Source: Bifidobacterium asteroides
GTDB taxonomy: Bacteria > Actinomycetota > Actinomycetes > Actinomycetales > Bifidobacteriaceae
NCBI RefSeq assembly: GCF_003202695.1
Contig: NZ_QGLL01000010.1
Span: 1-64,000 of the forward strand
Reading direction: 5' to 3'
Length of the DNA: 64,000 bases
Made by a program: the position numbers and the translations under genes. The notes under the pieces are model-generated. The model was not told the DNA's origin. It did no database searches and saw only the letters and a list, made by a program, of their open reading frames with translations. Positions 1 through 7,719 of this stretch are shown here, piece by piece (position 1 is the stretch's first letter; each line of letters starts with the position of its first letter).

Positions 1-196
1 CAAACACCGTCCCGCCAACCATCCGATGCTGAAACAAGGAAATCCACACCGCATACAACACCGGCACCACAAACACCACCACAAACACCAACGCAAACGG
101 CCCCATAAACAACCAACCACGCCAACGGGCAGCCGTCCGCGAATGCTGCGGCACCGATGCCGTGTGACCGCCTGAGCTCACAACTCTCCTACCCAT
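1..196 (-). CDS. Sugar ABC transporter permease, N-terminal part (truncated by window edge)
   Basis: Only the first 65 or so codons are in the window. The ATG at 194-196 is preceded on the minus strand by AAAGGG about 8 bases upstream. The predicted protein has a short polar N-terminus (MGRRVVSSGGHTASVPQ) followed by a first membrane segment (LFMGPFALVFVVVFVVPVLY) and the AVWISLF stretch typical of MalF/UgpA-type permeases of the CUT1 sugar ABC family. It lies directly downstream of the solute-binding protein gene at 331-1668 on the same strand, the usual order for such operons. It would form half of the membrane channel with a second permease expected beyond the window edge. The substrate cannot be told from this fragment. 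Confidence 0.8.
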   Translation of the reverse strand, partial: MGRRVVSSGGHTASVPQHSRTAARWRGWLFMGPFALVFVVVFVVPVLYAVWISLFQHRMVGGTVF

Positions 197-245
197 ATCT
201 TGACCCTTTTCAACAAACTCAAAATAACAGCGCGGCTATCCGCCT

Positions 246-287
246 CTCGACAGGAACGTTTACATATAGGCAAGCGTTCCTGCCGAG
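246..287 (-). promoter_or_regulatory. Intercistronic hairpin between binding-protein and permease genes
   Basis: CTCG-A-CAGGAACG (246-258) pairs with CGTTCCTG-C-CGAG (275-287): 12 base pairs with one A/C mismatch around a 16-base loop. No U-run follows on either strand. Hairpins in this position in sugar ABC operons commonly stabilise the abundant binding-protein transcript or partly stop transcription before the permease genes; that role here is inference. Confidence 0.6.
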
Positions 288-330
288 GACAGTATGGGTT
301 TCCTGTGCGCTAGCAGCTATTTGATAACAG

Positions 331-1668
331 CTATTTAACTGTGAAGCCCTGCTGACTTGCATATTTCTTCAAGCTATTCTGCCAATCGGTAATTGCTTGC
401 TTAAAAGTGGATTGGCCATAGTAAGCCTTGGACGCATAATCGCCATAGATGCTGCTTGCATAAACATTAAACAGAATATTTTTGAAATGAGGATCGACAT
501 CTTTTGCGGCCTGCGACAGTACTTCGTTGAACTTTTGCCCGCCAAAATACTCAACAGCCTTGCCATCGCCCCCCTTGACAGACGTTGAATCCAAGAACTG
601 CTTATCTGCCAAAGTCTTGGTATCGGCAGGGAATGCCCCAGCCCCAACGCGCAATTTGATAGATCCGCGGTCATGGGAGGCATATTGCACGAATTTGTAT
701 GCGGCATCAGCCTTAGAAGTCTTGTCGATCACAGCCAATACTGACCCTCCGTTTTCGGAGTTATGCTTATCGCCTTCATGCAGAACAGGCATGGGAGCAA
801 CTCGCCATTTACCAGCGGCCTGCGGAGCTGACGAAAGCAGATTCGGCGGCATCCAAGCCCCAATCAAAAGCGCGGCGGTAGAACCATCTCCTAAGCTTCT
901 ATTCCACTCATCCGACCACACGGACAGCTTTTTATTGACCAGATTCTCATCTGACATGCGTTGCCAAAATTCCAAAAACCGCTGAGTTCCTTTGTCACTC
1001 GAAAGGTTGATCGTTATATTTTGCCCATCGCTTGAGTAATCATATGGATGACCGCCAAAGGCCCATATCATGGCTTTGAAGAATCCAGCATCGCCGGAAT
1101 CAGCCTCGATGTATGATCCGACTGCCTTTACTTTCTTGGCCGCCTCGTAATATTCGTCCCAGGTCTTCGGAGGTTCGGTCACGCCGGCCTTGTCAAAAAC
1201 TTCCTTGTTGTAGAACATAGCCATGGGACCGGAATCCATTGGCAGCCCATAAATACCACCATTGATAGCAGATGAGGCCCAAGTTCCCTTTGTATAATCG
1301 TTCTTGAAATTACTGGGAACGTACTTGCTAATATCCTTAACAATATGCCTGATCTGAAACTCTGGAAGGTCTTCGTAGCTGAATTGGGCGATATCTGGCA
1401 AACCCGAACCTGCCTCTGAGGCATTGTTCAATGCTTTGTACTGATCATTGCCAACCCCGACATTGACTAATTTGACTTTGATATTAGGATACTTGGCTTC
1501 AAACGGCTTTATTACAGTTTGATATGTCTTTTCCCAAGCCCAGACTGTAATTTCCGTAGACCCTGCGGCATCTGATTGCCCCCCGGATTGAGAACTGCCG
1601 CATGCAGCCAAGCCCAACACTGACAATACGACTGTTCCGCTCGTCAGAATCTTTTTTACCGATATCAT
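331..1668 (-). CDS. Sugar ABC transporter solute-binding lipoprotein (CUT1 type)
   Basis: This 445-residue extracellular substrate-binding lipoprotein has an N-terminal signal (residues 1-22) with lipobox LAAC, followed by a Ser/Gly-rich linker and a bacterial extracellular solute-binding family 1 fold (TEITVWAWEKTY, later GGIYGLPMD, MFYNKEVFDKAG, PKTWDEYYEAAKK). These strings are typical of oligosaccharide binding proteins. The ATG at 1666-1668 is chosen over an upstream in-frame ATG because GGGAGGAAC lies just before it and the signal peptide begins there. A permease gene follows downstream on the same strand (1-196), with an intercistronic hairpin between. No ATPase is adjacent in this window; the MsmK/UgpC-like ATPase at 48679-49806 is a candidate partner. 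The gene is visibly AT-richer than the 62%-like GC core genes around it. The sugar is unknown. Confidence 0.88.
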   Translation of the reverse strand: MISVKKILTSGTVVLSVLGLAACGSSQSGGQSDAAGSTEITVWAWEKTYQTVIKPFEAKYPNIKVKLVNVGVGNDQYKALNNASEAGSGLPDIAQFSYEDLPEFQIRHIVKDISKYVPSNFKNDYTKGTWASSAINGGIYGLPMDSGPMAMFYNKEVFDKAGVTEPPKTWDEYYEAAKKVKAVGSYIEADSGDAGFFKAMIWAFGGHPYDYSSDGQNITINLSSDKGTQRFLEFWQRMSDENLVNKKLSVWSDEWNRSLGDGSTAALLIGAWMPPNLLSSAPQAAGKWRVAPMPVLHEGDKHNSENGGSVLAVIDKTSKADAAYKFVQYASHDRGSIKLRVGAGAFPADTKTLADKQFLDSTSVKGGDGKAVEYFGGQKFNEVLSQAAKDVDPHFKNILFNVYASSIYGDYASKAYYGQSTFKQAITDWQNSLKKYASQQGFTVK

Positions 1669-1742
1669 TGTTCCTCCCGCTATCCAGCGGCAATCGCATG
1701 ACGCTTTTATGAATGAATCATCTTTGACTTCACGAAGCAACT

Positions 1743-1802
1743 TCAACATCAATGTTGATTTGACATTAAACCATACTCTAACACCTGCGCGTTAATACGC
1801 AA
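1743..1802 (-). promoter_or_regulatory. Candidate promoter and two palindromic operator-like sites for the sugar transporter
   Basis: Reading the minus strand, TTGCGT (1797-1802) and TAGAGT (1775-1780), 16 bases apart, form a plausible -35/-10 pair. TGCGCGTTAATACGCA (1786-1801) is a 12-of-16 palindrome overlapping the -35 box. TCAACATCAATGTTGA (1743-1758) is a palindrome with 7-base arms just downstream of the -10. Both sit where a repressor would act on the binding-protein gene starting at 1668. The regulator is not identified. The rest of 1669-2149 holds no convincing gene. Confidence 0.4.
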
Positions 1803-2149
1803 CTACATGATCGCCAAACCGAACCTGACTGGACGCGGAAAATACCATTTAGGCCTCTGCAAAGGAGAAGACAATATTAAGCAGAGATATGGTGCTGTGC
1901 TCAATCAGCTCACCATCGAAAACAATTAACGATCATGACTATTATCGCCACCCAACTCCCTGTCAATCGCAAGAGCCTGTCCGCTTGTACGCAGTTGGGG
2001 GAGACTTCTGAAAATTTCAGACCTCATCACCTGGTTAGCCTCCATCACCTTGTGCCTTTGAACACCCTCCTCATATGCCCGGACGCCCAACCGTCTAGAG
2101 TAGACATCAGGAAGCGTTACAGCTTTAAGGCACCAAGGGAGCGGCCATT

Positions 2150-2545
2150 ATGAAACCTATGTCTGGCTATGCCAAAGATCTGCAGCACTCGGGCATGATC
2201 GCCCGCGACTTGGACGAGACCATCGACTTTTACACCGACAAACTCGGATTCGAGCTGGTCGGCATATACCCCAACGGCGAGAACCGCTGTGCCTTCCTGC
2301 GCCTAGGTCATTTGACCATCGAAACCTGGGAGGGTGAGCCTGCGCCCATGCGCACCGGAGCGATCAACCACTGGGCGCTGGATGCACCAGACATCGATGC
2401 GGCTTACGAGCATGCCCTGGAGATGGGATTGAACATCAGAGAGGACTCCGTCCAATCCATTCCCACCTTCTGGCAGCGCGGAATCCGCTACTTCAACGTC
2501 ATTGGCCCCAACCAGGAGACCATCGAATTCTGCCAGATTCTCTGA
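2150..2545 (+). CDS. VOC-superfamily (glyoxalase/bleomycin-resistance-like) protein
   Basis: This 131-residue protein has a single vicinal-oxygen-chelate domain: an N-terminal half with QHSGMIARDLDETIDFYTDKLGFELVG, a classic VOC beta-alpha-beta start, and a C-terminal half with INHWALDAPDIDAAYEHALEMG and a terminal ...NQETIEFCQIL. Candidate metal ligands are His13, Glu58, His73 and Glu127. The family includes lactoylglutathione lyases, epimerases and dioxygenases, so the substrate is not assignable. The ATG is supported by AGGGAG upstream (2135-2140 region). It stands alone, with about 290 bases before the next gene, and may be transcribed with neither neighbour. Confidence 0.8.
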   Translation: MKPMSGYAKDLQHSGMIARDLDETIDFYTDKLGFELVGIYPNGENRCAFLRLGHLTIETWEGEPAPMRTGAINHWALDAPDIDAAYEHALEMGLNIREDSVQSIPTFWQRGIRYFNVIGPNQETIEFCQIL

Positions 2546-2835
2546 ATGCCACCCGCATAAGCTGCAAAAGCCACACCCAGACGCGCGAATCGTGCAGGCA
2601 GTATGTGCATGGCACCTTGCCGGATGCTGCGCTCTGGCAGGACTGCCCCATACGGGCAATCCCATGTGAGTAATAAGACACATTTATCTGTGACCGGCAA
2701 GGAACTGAACCCACCTGAATTTCCTTAGAAAATAGCCGTTTTAGGCACAAAACCCCTTGCTATTCGACTTGTGTCTTTCCGCTAAAATGAGCATTGCGTC
2801 CAACGCAGGATGCCAGATAATGAAAGAAGTTTCTC

Positions 2836-3729
2836 ATGACGAACATTGAGAATGTCACGGTGGCCGGCGGCGGGGTGCTGGGCAGCCAGATCGCCTTCCA
2901 ATCAGCATTCAAGGGCAAGAAAGTCACAGTCTACGACATCAACGATGAGGCCATTGCAGCAGCTGAGCAGCGGATCAAGAACCGTCGCGGCCTCTACAAG
3001 CGGGACATCAACGCCACCGACGAGCAGTTCGATGCAGGGCTGAATAATCTGAGCTACAGCGCAGACCTGGCTGAAGCCGTCAAGAACGCCGATCTGGTCA
3101 TCGAAGCCGTCCCCGAGAAACCCTCCATCAAGCACAACTTCTATCAGAGCCTGGCCAAGGTAGCCCCCGAGAAGACCATCTTCGCCAGCAACTCCTCCAC
3201 CTACGTCCCCAGCACCTATGCTGCCGACACCGGTCGTCCGGCTAAGTTCCTCTGCCTTCACTTCGCCAATCACGTATGGCGCATGAACACCGCCGAGATC
3301 ATGGGCTCCGACCAGACCGACCCCGACATCTTCAACGAAATCGTGGACTATGCCAAGGAAATCGGCATGGTCCCCATCCCTCTCCATAAGGAGCAGCCCG
3401 GATACATTCTCAACAGCCTGCTGGTCCCCTTCCTGGAGGATGCCGGCTACCTCTGGGGCAATGACATAGCAGACCCTGAAACCATCGACAAGACCTGGAT
3501 GATCGGCACTGGCTCGCCCGTTGGCCCCTTCGGCGCCTATGATGCGGTCGGCCTGCGGACCATCTACAACATCATCGAGGAGCAGAAAGGCGACGACCCT
3601 GGCTTCAAGCCCTTCCTGGAGAAGGTCCGGAAGATGCTCGACGAGGGGAAGACGGGTAGTGACGCGGGCCATGGATTCTATGATTATCCGAACCCGCGCT
3701 ACAAGGATGAGGACTTCCTCAAGGCCTGA
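2836..3729 (+). CDS. 3-hydroxyacyl-CoA dehydrogenase-like protein, copy 1
   Basis: This 297-residue NAD-dependent dehydrogenase has an N-terminal Rossmann motif, VTVAGGGVLGSQIA (residues 8-21), an acidic VYDIND after beta-2, and the VIEAVPEKPSIKH and SNSSTYVPS segments of the 3-hydroxyacyl-CoA dehydrogenase family. The catalytic His-Glu pair is plausible in HFANHVWRMNTAEIM, and the QPGYILNSLL motif matches the conserved PGF-x-x-N-R-L substrate-site segment. The length matches stand-alone short 3-hydroxybutyryl-CoA dehydrogenases. A near-identical gene follows at 3830-4723. A -10-like TAAAAT lies at 2783-2788. Bifidobacteria lack a full beta-oxidation pathway, so the true substrate (acyl-CoA or another 3-hydroxy acid) is uncertain. 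Confidence 0.85.
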   Translation: MTNIENVTVAGGGVLGSQIAFQSAFKGKKVTVYDINDEAIAAAEQRIKNRRGLYKRDINATDEQFDAGLNNLSYSADLAEAVKNADLVIEAVPEKPSIKHNFYQSLAKVAPEKTIFASNSSTYVPSTYAADTGRPAKFLCLHFANHVWRMNTAEIMGSDQTDPDIFNEIVDYAKEIGMVPIPLHKEQPGYILNSLLVPFLEDAGYLWGNDIADPETIDKTWMIGTGSPVGPFGAYDAVGLRTIYNIIEEQKGDDPGFKPFLEKVRKMLDEGKTGSDAGHGFYDYPNPRYKDEDFLKA

Positions 3730-3829
3730 TCGTCTGTCTGCCGCATCTGTGAGCCAGGCCCTTCCAAGACCTGACTCTATTATAGAAGAGCGTATCCAAG
3801 GATGGATACCACAAATGAAAGAGGTTTCT

Positions 3830-4723
3830 ATGACGAACATTCATAATGTCACGGTTGCTGGCGGCGGTGTGCTTGGCAGCCAGATCGCCTATCAATCTGC
3901 CTTCAAAGGCAAGAAGGTGACGATCTACGACATCAACGACCAGGCTGTAGCGGCGGCAGAGGAGCGCGTCAAGAACCTGCGCGATTCCTACAAGCATGAC
4001 ATTAACGCCACCGACGAGCAGTTCGATGCAGGCCTGAACAACATGTCGTACAGCTCGGACATGGCTGAGGCTGTCAAGAACGCCGATCTGGTCATCGAAG
4101 CCGTCCCCGAAAAGCCCTCCATCAAGCACGACTTCTACCAGAGCCTGGCCAAACTGGCACCCGAGGATACTATCTTCACCAGCAACTCGTCCACCTACGT
4201 ACCCAGCACCTTCGCACCCGACACGGGCAGGCCGGACAAGTTCCTGAACATGCACTTCGCCAACCAGGTCTGGCTGAACAACACCGCAGAGATCATGGGC
4301 TCCGAGCAGACTGACCCCAGGGTCTTCAACGAAATCGTGGACTATGCCAAGGAAATCGGCATGGTTCCCATCGTCCTGAAGAAGGAGCAGCCCGGATACG
4401 TCCTGAACACCCTTCTCATTCCCCTGCTCAACGCCGCCGCCCACCTCTGGGGCCACGACATTGCAGACCCAGAGACCGTGGACAAGACCTGGATGATCGG
4501 CACGGGCGCCCCCATGGGACCCTTTGCCATCTTTGACGTGGTGGGGCTGCGGACAGCTTTCAACATCACCAAGGAGCAGCAGGGCGACAACCCAGACTTC
4601 AAGCCCTTCATGGAGAAGATCCAGAAGATGATGGACGAGGGCAAGACCGGCAAGGATTCGGGACAAGGATTCTACACCTATCCTAACCCCGCCTTTGCTG
4701 ATCCTGACTTCCTGAAAGCTTGA
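3830..4723 (+). CDS. 3-hydroxyacyl-CoA dehydrogenase-like protein, copy 2
   Basis: This is a tandem paralogue of the gene at 2836-3729. It has the same length (297 residues) and the same motifs (VTVAGGGVLGSQIA, VIEAVPEKPSIKH, SNSSTYVPSTF, HFANQVW, QPGYVLNTLL), and roughly three quarters of residues are identical by eye. The leader is duplicated too: ATGAAAGAGGTTTCT directly precedes the ATG at 3830, as ATGAAAGAAGTTTCTC does for copy 1. The start at 3830 is chosen for this SD and for collinearity with copy 1; an in-frame extension to 3521 only reads copy 1 in another frame. Differences cluster in the C-terminal domain, suggesting diverged substrate preference. An intrinsic terminator follows at 4791. 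Confidence 0.85.
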   Translation: MTNIHNVTVAGGGVLGSQIAYQSAFKGKKVTIYDINDQAVAAAEERVKNLRDSYKHDINATDEQFDAGLNNMSYSSDMAEAVKNADLVIEAVPEKPSIKHDFYQSLAKLAPEDTIFTSNSSTYVPSTFAPDTGRPDKFLNMHFANQVWLNNTAEIMGSEQTDPRVFNEIVDYAKEIGMVPIVLKKEQPGYVLNTLLIPLLNAAAHLWGHDIADPETVDKTWMIGTGAPMGPFAIFDVVGLRTAFNITKEQQGDNPDFKPFMEKIQKMMDEGKTGKDSGQGFYTYPNPAFADPDFLKA

Positions 4724-4790
4724 CAGGACCGCTCTTTCACCGAGCAGAGCCCACCCGTTCCAAGGGATCACGTCGTGACGTGCCTCCCCC

Positions 4791-4809
4791 AACGGGCGGG
4801 CCCGTTTTT
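4791..4809 (+). terminator. Rho-independent terminator of the dehydrogenase pair
   Basis: AACGGG (4791-4796), loop CGGG, CCCGTT (4801-4806), then TTT. It is a short stem with a U-tract, 67 bases after the stop of the second dehydrogenase gene. Confidence 0.75.
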
Positions 4810-4888
4810 CATCCGGCACGCTCAAACGAAGCCGCCCTCACGATGCACATTGACTTGGGCACCCGACACCGGCCGACCCGGTACATTC

Positions 4889-5210
4889 CTAAACATGCAT
4901 TACGCCGACTGAATCTAGCGGAGGAAAACCGCTGAAATCACGAGAAACGATCGGACGGATCCGGGCCTCTACAACCGAACCGTTCCATTTGCCCGGCAGA
5001 TTGACATAGTCCCCATCCAGCTGCAAAGGAAGCAGCCTGACTTAAGTATTTAACACGATCCTGATGCTGCTCGTGAGCGCGCCCAAGCGCTCGTTCGGAC
5101 CGCCTACAGCATCCACTGCCAACGCTGGAACGACAATCCTCAAGCCCAGCCTCTTCCCGAACGAGCTTAGAGAAGAGACCGATCAGAGCGTCTGCCATCC
5201 ACCTGATCCT
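4889..5210 (-). pseudogene. Possible decayed coding sequence (lipid-kinase-like tail, weak)
   Basis: The 700-base stretch 4724-5422 has no intact gene. Read on the minus strand, one frame gives a protein-like tail (RLLPLQLDGDYVNLPGKWNG, VVEARIRPIVSRDF, ending GVMHV with stop at 4889-4891). It is interrupted by an in-frame TAA at 5042-5044, and upstream residues look scrambled. The DGDYVNLP-type string loosely resembles the C-terminal beta-sandwich of diacylglycerol/lipid kinases, but this is a weak resemblance seen by eye. No start codon with an SD was found. It could also be chance coding-like sequence. Confidence 0.3.
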
Positions 5211-5422
5211 GACTACCGGAACCTCGGATTCCTCGAGGACTGGAGCGAAGCCTGCTAAGTGGGCTGTGAGTCTGGAGCATGGCCCTTTCGCAGTCCACAA
5301 CAGAGGGCGTGGTAAGCTTTGTATTTATGACATTTTTGTGAAAACCGCTAAAGGAAGAGGCAGATAGGGAAATCACAAAGGCGGAAAAGAGGAACAACGG
5401 CCTAGTGGCCGGAGAAGGAACA

Positions 5423-7084
5423 ATGGCAGAGGACGATAAAATTTCGGCTGCAAAAAAGAGCGGCCAGCGCGAGCAGAAACAGCGTGATCGACAGACAGCC
5501 AAGCAACTGAAGAAGCAGCAGGCGGCAGCAAAACGCAAGGCCCGCAAGCAGAATCCCAGGCCGCATCGCGGCTGGAGCGAGCGTCTGCATCTGACCGATA
5601 TCAACGTAGTGGACAGATCCACACTCAAACGGGCCATCGCCGGCACCGTGGTCGGTAACTTCATGGAATGGTATGACGTGGGGGTCTACGGCTACCTGGC
5701 AGTGACCATTGGCCGCGTCTTCCTGTCCGACGCATCCGATGCCGTACAGCGGCTCTTCTCTCTGGGCGTCTTCGCCGTCACTTTCGTCGCCCGACCCCTG
5801 GGCGGCGTGGTTCTGGGCCAGCTGGGCGACAAGATCGGTCGCCAGCGCATCCTAGCCTTCACCCTGCTGAGCATGTCCGCAGCCACCCTGCTGATCGGCC
5901 TCCTGCCCAGCTATGCTGTTGTCGGCCCTCTAGCGCCCATTCTGCTCATCGTGCTCAAGCTGATCCAAGGCTTCTCCACAGGCGGCGAATATGCGGGGGC
6001 CTCGACCATGGTCACCGAATACTCACCGGATCGACATCGCGGCTTCTTCGCCTCCCTGTTGGATGTGGGATCCTATCTGGGCTACGCCTTCGGGGCGGCG
6101 TTGGTTTCCCTGCTGGAGTTCTCCATCTCCCCGCAGGCCATGCTGTCATGGGGCTGGCGCATCCCCTTCATCATCGCACTGCCACTGGCCGCCATCGCGG
6201 TCTACTTCCGGGCCAAGGTCCAGGACACCCCCGCCTTCCGTCAGGCACAGGACGCCAGCGACGAGAAAACCAAGAGCCAGCACAAGAGCCTGCTGGACCT
6301 GATCCGGGGCTATTGGCGGGAACTGCTCATGGCCTTCATCCTGGTGGCTGCAGCAAACACCCTCAGCTACACGCTGACCGCCTACATGCCCACCTACCTG
6401 TCGGGCACCCTGCACTACAACACGGCCCAGGCCAACCTGCTTTCCCTGCCGGTCCTGCTCATGGTGGCCTGCTGCATCCCCATCACCGGAGCACTGTCCG
6501 ACCGCTTCGGGCGCAAGAAAGTCCTATTCATGGGGGCGCTCACCGGACTGTGCCTGTCCCTGCCGGCCTTCCGCCTGCTGGAGCGTGAGACCACTGGCGC
6601 CGTCTTCGGCGGACTGGTTCTGCTGGCCATCCCGGTCATCTTCTTCGTAGCCAACCTGGCCTCCACCCTGCCTGCCCTCTTCCCCACTGCCTCTCGTTAC
6701 GGCGGCATGGGACTGTCATACAACCTGGCTGTGGCCGTCTTCGGCGGCACTGCGCCTGTCATTATGGAGGGTCTGGTAACTGCGACCGGCAAGTCTCTGG
6801 CACCTGCCTACTGGATTATGTTCACCTCGACCTGCGGACTGATCACTGTGCTCTTCCTGGCGGAGACCGCCCGGCGCCCCATGCCCGGCACCCTGCCCAC
6901 CGTGCTCAATCGTCAGGAGGCGCGCGACCTGGTGGCCACACAGGACCGCAACCCCGATCTGGATGTGAAGACCATCATCAAGGACGCCGAAGAGAGCGGC
7001 GTGCGCAAGACACCGAAAAAGCTGGCTACTGAGGCGCGCAAGCTTCTGGGCCTTTCCCGCACAGGCGCTAAGAAGAAGAAATAG
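5423..7084 (+). CDS. MHS-family MFS transporter (ProP-like)
   Basis: This 553-residue, 12-helix major facilitator is of the metabolite:H+ symporter type. The first helix carries AGTVVGNFMEWYDVGVYGYL, the hallmark of ProP/KgtP-like carriers. The loop 2-3 signature LGQLGDKIGRQRIL and FSTGGEYAGASTMVTEY in helix 5 also fit. It carries an unusually long, highly basic N-terminal extension (about 65 residues, rich in K, Q, R) and a basic C-terminal tail ending GAKKKK, both probably cytoplasmic. ATG 5423 is chosen because GGAGAAGG lies 5 bases upstream; a GTG 18 bases earlier is also in frame. Relatives carry proline/betaine, citrate or other organic acids; the substrate here is unknown. It is convergent with DUF4186 (ends 7094). 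Confidence 0.87.
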   Translation: MAEDDKISAAKKSGQREQKQRDRQTAKQLKKQQAAAKRKARKQNPRPHRGWSERLHLTDINVVDRSTLKRAIAGTVVGNFMEWYDVGVYGYLAVTIGRVFLSDASDAVQRLFSLGVFAVTFVARPLGGVVLGQLGDKIGRQRILAFTLLSMSAATLLIGLLPSYAVVGPLAPILLIVLKLIQGFSTGGEYAGASTMVTEYSPDRHRGFFASLLDVGSYLGYAFGAALVSLLEFSISPQAMLSWGWRIPFIIALPLAAIAVYFRAKVQDTPAFRQAQDASDEKTKSQHKSLLDLIRGYWRELLMAFILVAAANTLSYTLTAYMPTYLSGTLHYNTAQANLLSLPVLLMVACCIPITGALSDRFGRKKVLFMGALTGLCLSLPAFRLLERETTGAVFGGLVLLAIPVIFFVANLASTLPALFPTASRYGGMGLSYNLAVAVFGGTAPVIMEGLVTATGKSLAPAYWIMFTSTCGLITVLFLAETARRPMPGTLPTVLNRQEARDLVATQDRNPDLDVKTIIKDAEESGVRKTPKKLATEARKLLGLSRTGAKKKK

Positions 7085-7093
7085 TGAGCGCTA

Positions 7094-7504
7094 TCAGGCC
7101 GGGTGGATCGGATGGCTGACTAGGTCGCGCTCGATCCAAGCCATGACCAGCCTGGCCAGGACATCAACCTCTGCATCGGTCAGAGACCGGCCGCGCGGAA
7201 TGTGATGCCAGCGCTCAATGCACCCCCGGCAGCAGGTTGCTGTGGCATGCTGGGCCGTGAAGACCGGATGCCCACGGTAGGGGGTCTGTTTGCCATCCTT
7301 GAGCGGATGAGCAGGCCCCACACGCTTGGCCAGCATCTCATGGGCATGGCGGTCGATGGTATCCCTGCCCTTGGCGCGAGCATAGGCGCGATCCTTGGCC
7401 GATAGAGAGAATCCAGCCCGAAAGCGTGAATGTCCTAATCTGGCAAGAGTGTCCTGAATCCAGGCTTCATCCGCACTGTTTATCGCTGAACCGCTACCGC
7501 TCAT
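7094..7504 (-). CDS. DUF4186 family protein
   Basis: This 136-residue cytoplasmic protein matches the DUF4186 family: AYARAKGRDTIDRHAHEMLAKR, then the strongly conserved DGKQTPYRGHPVFTAQHATA and TCCRGCIERWHHIPRGR. The Cys/His-rich block (CCxxC with several His) suggests metal binding, but no function is established for the family. The ATG at 7502-7504 has GGAGG 10 bases upstream. It is transcribed divergently from cfa (starting 7720), with about 215 bases between them that must hold both promoters, and it converges on the MFS gene ending 7084 with only 9 bases between stops. Confidence 0.85.
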   Translation of the reverse strand: MSGSGSAINSADEAWIQDTLARLGHSRFRAGFSLSAKDRAYARAKGRDTIDRHAHEMLAKRVGPAHPLKDGKQTPYRGHPVFTAQHATATCCRGCIERWHHIPRGRSLTDAEVDVLARLVMAWIERDLVSHPIHPA

Positions 7505-7719
7505 TCCCTGGTTGCCTCCGTGTTCGGATTCCCTCTGGGATCCTCGTTCAGCCTAACCAAAGAGTCTGTACCCGATCAAGGTTTCCCATGCGGAATAATT
7601 CACCGAACATGGCACCAACAGGGACCAGTGTCGGGGGTAATGTGAAGACAGTACCTATATTCATCAACTATCAGACCCGCCATGATCTGTCATGCCCGGG
7701 TCACGAACAAGGGGGCTTC

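Noticed and set aside
3521-3829. Upstream extension of the second dehydrogenase gene
   Set aside because: The extra 103 codons read the end of copy 1 in another frame; the SD and alignment with copy 1 fix the start at 3830.
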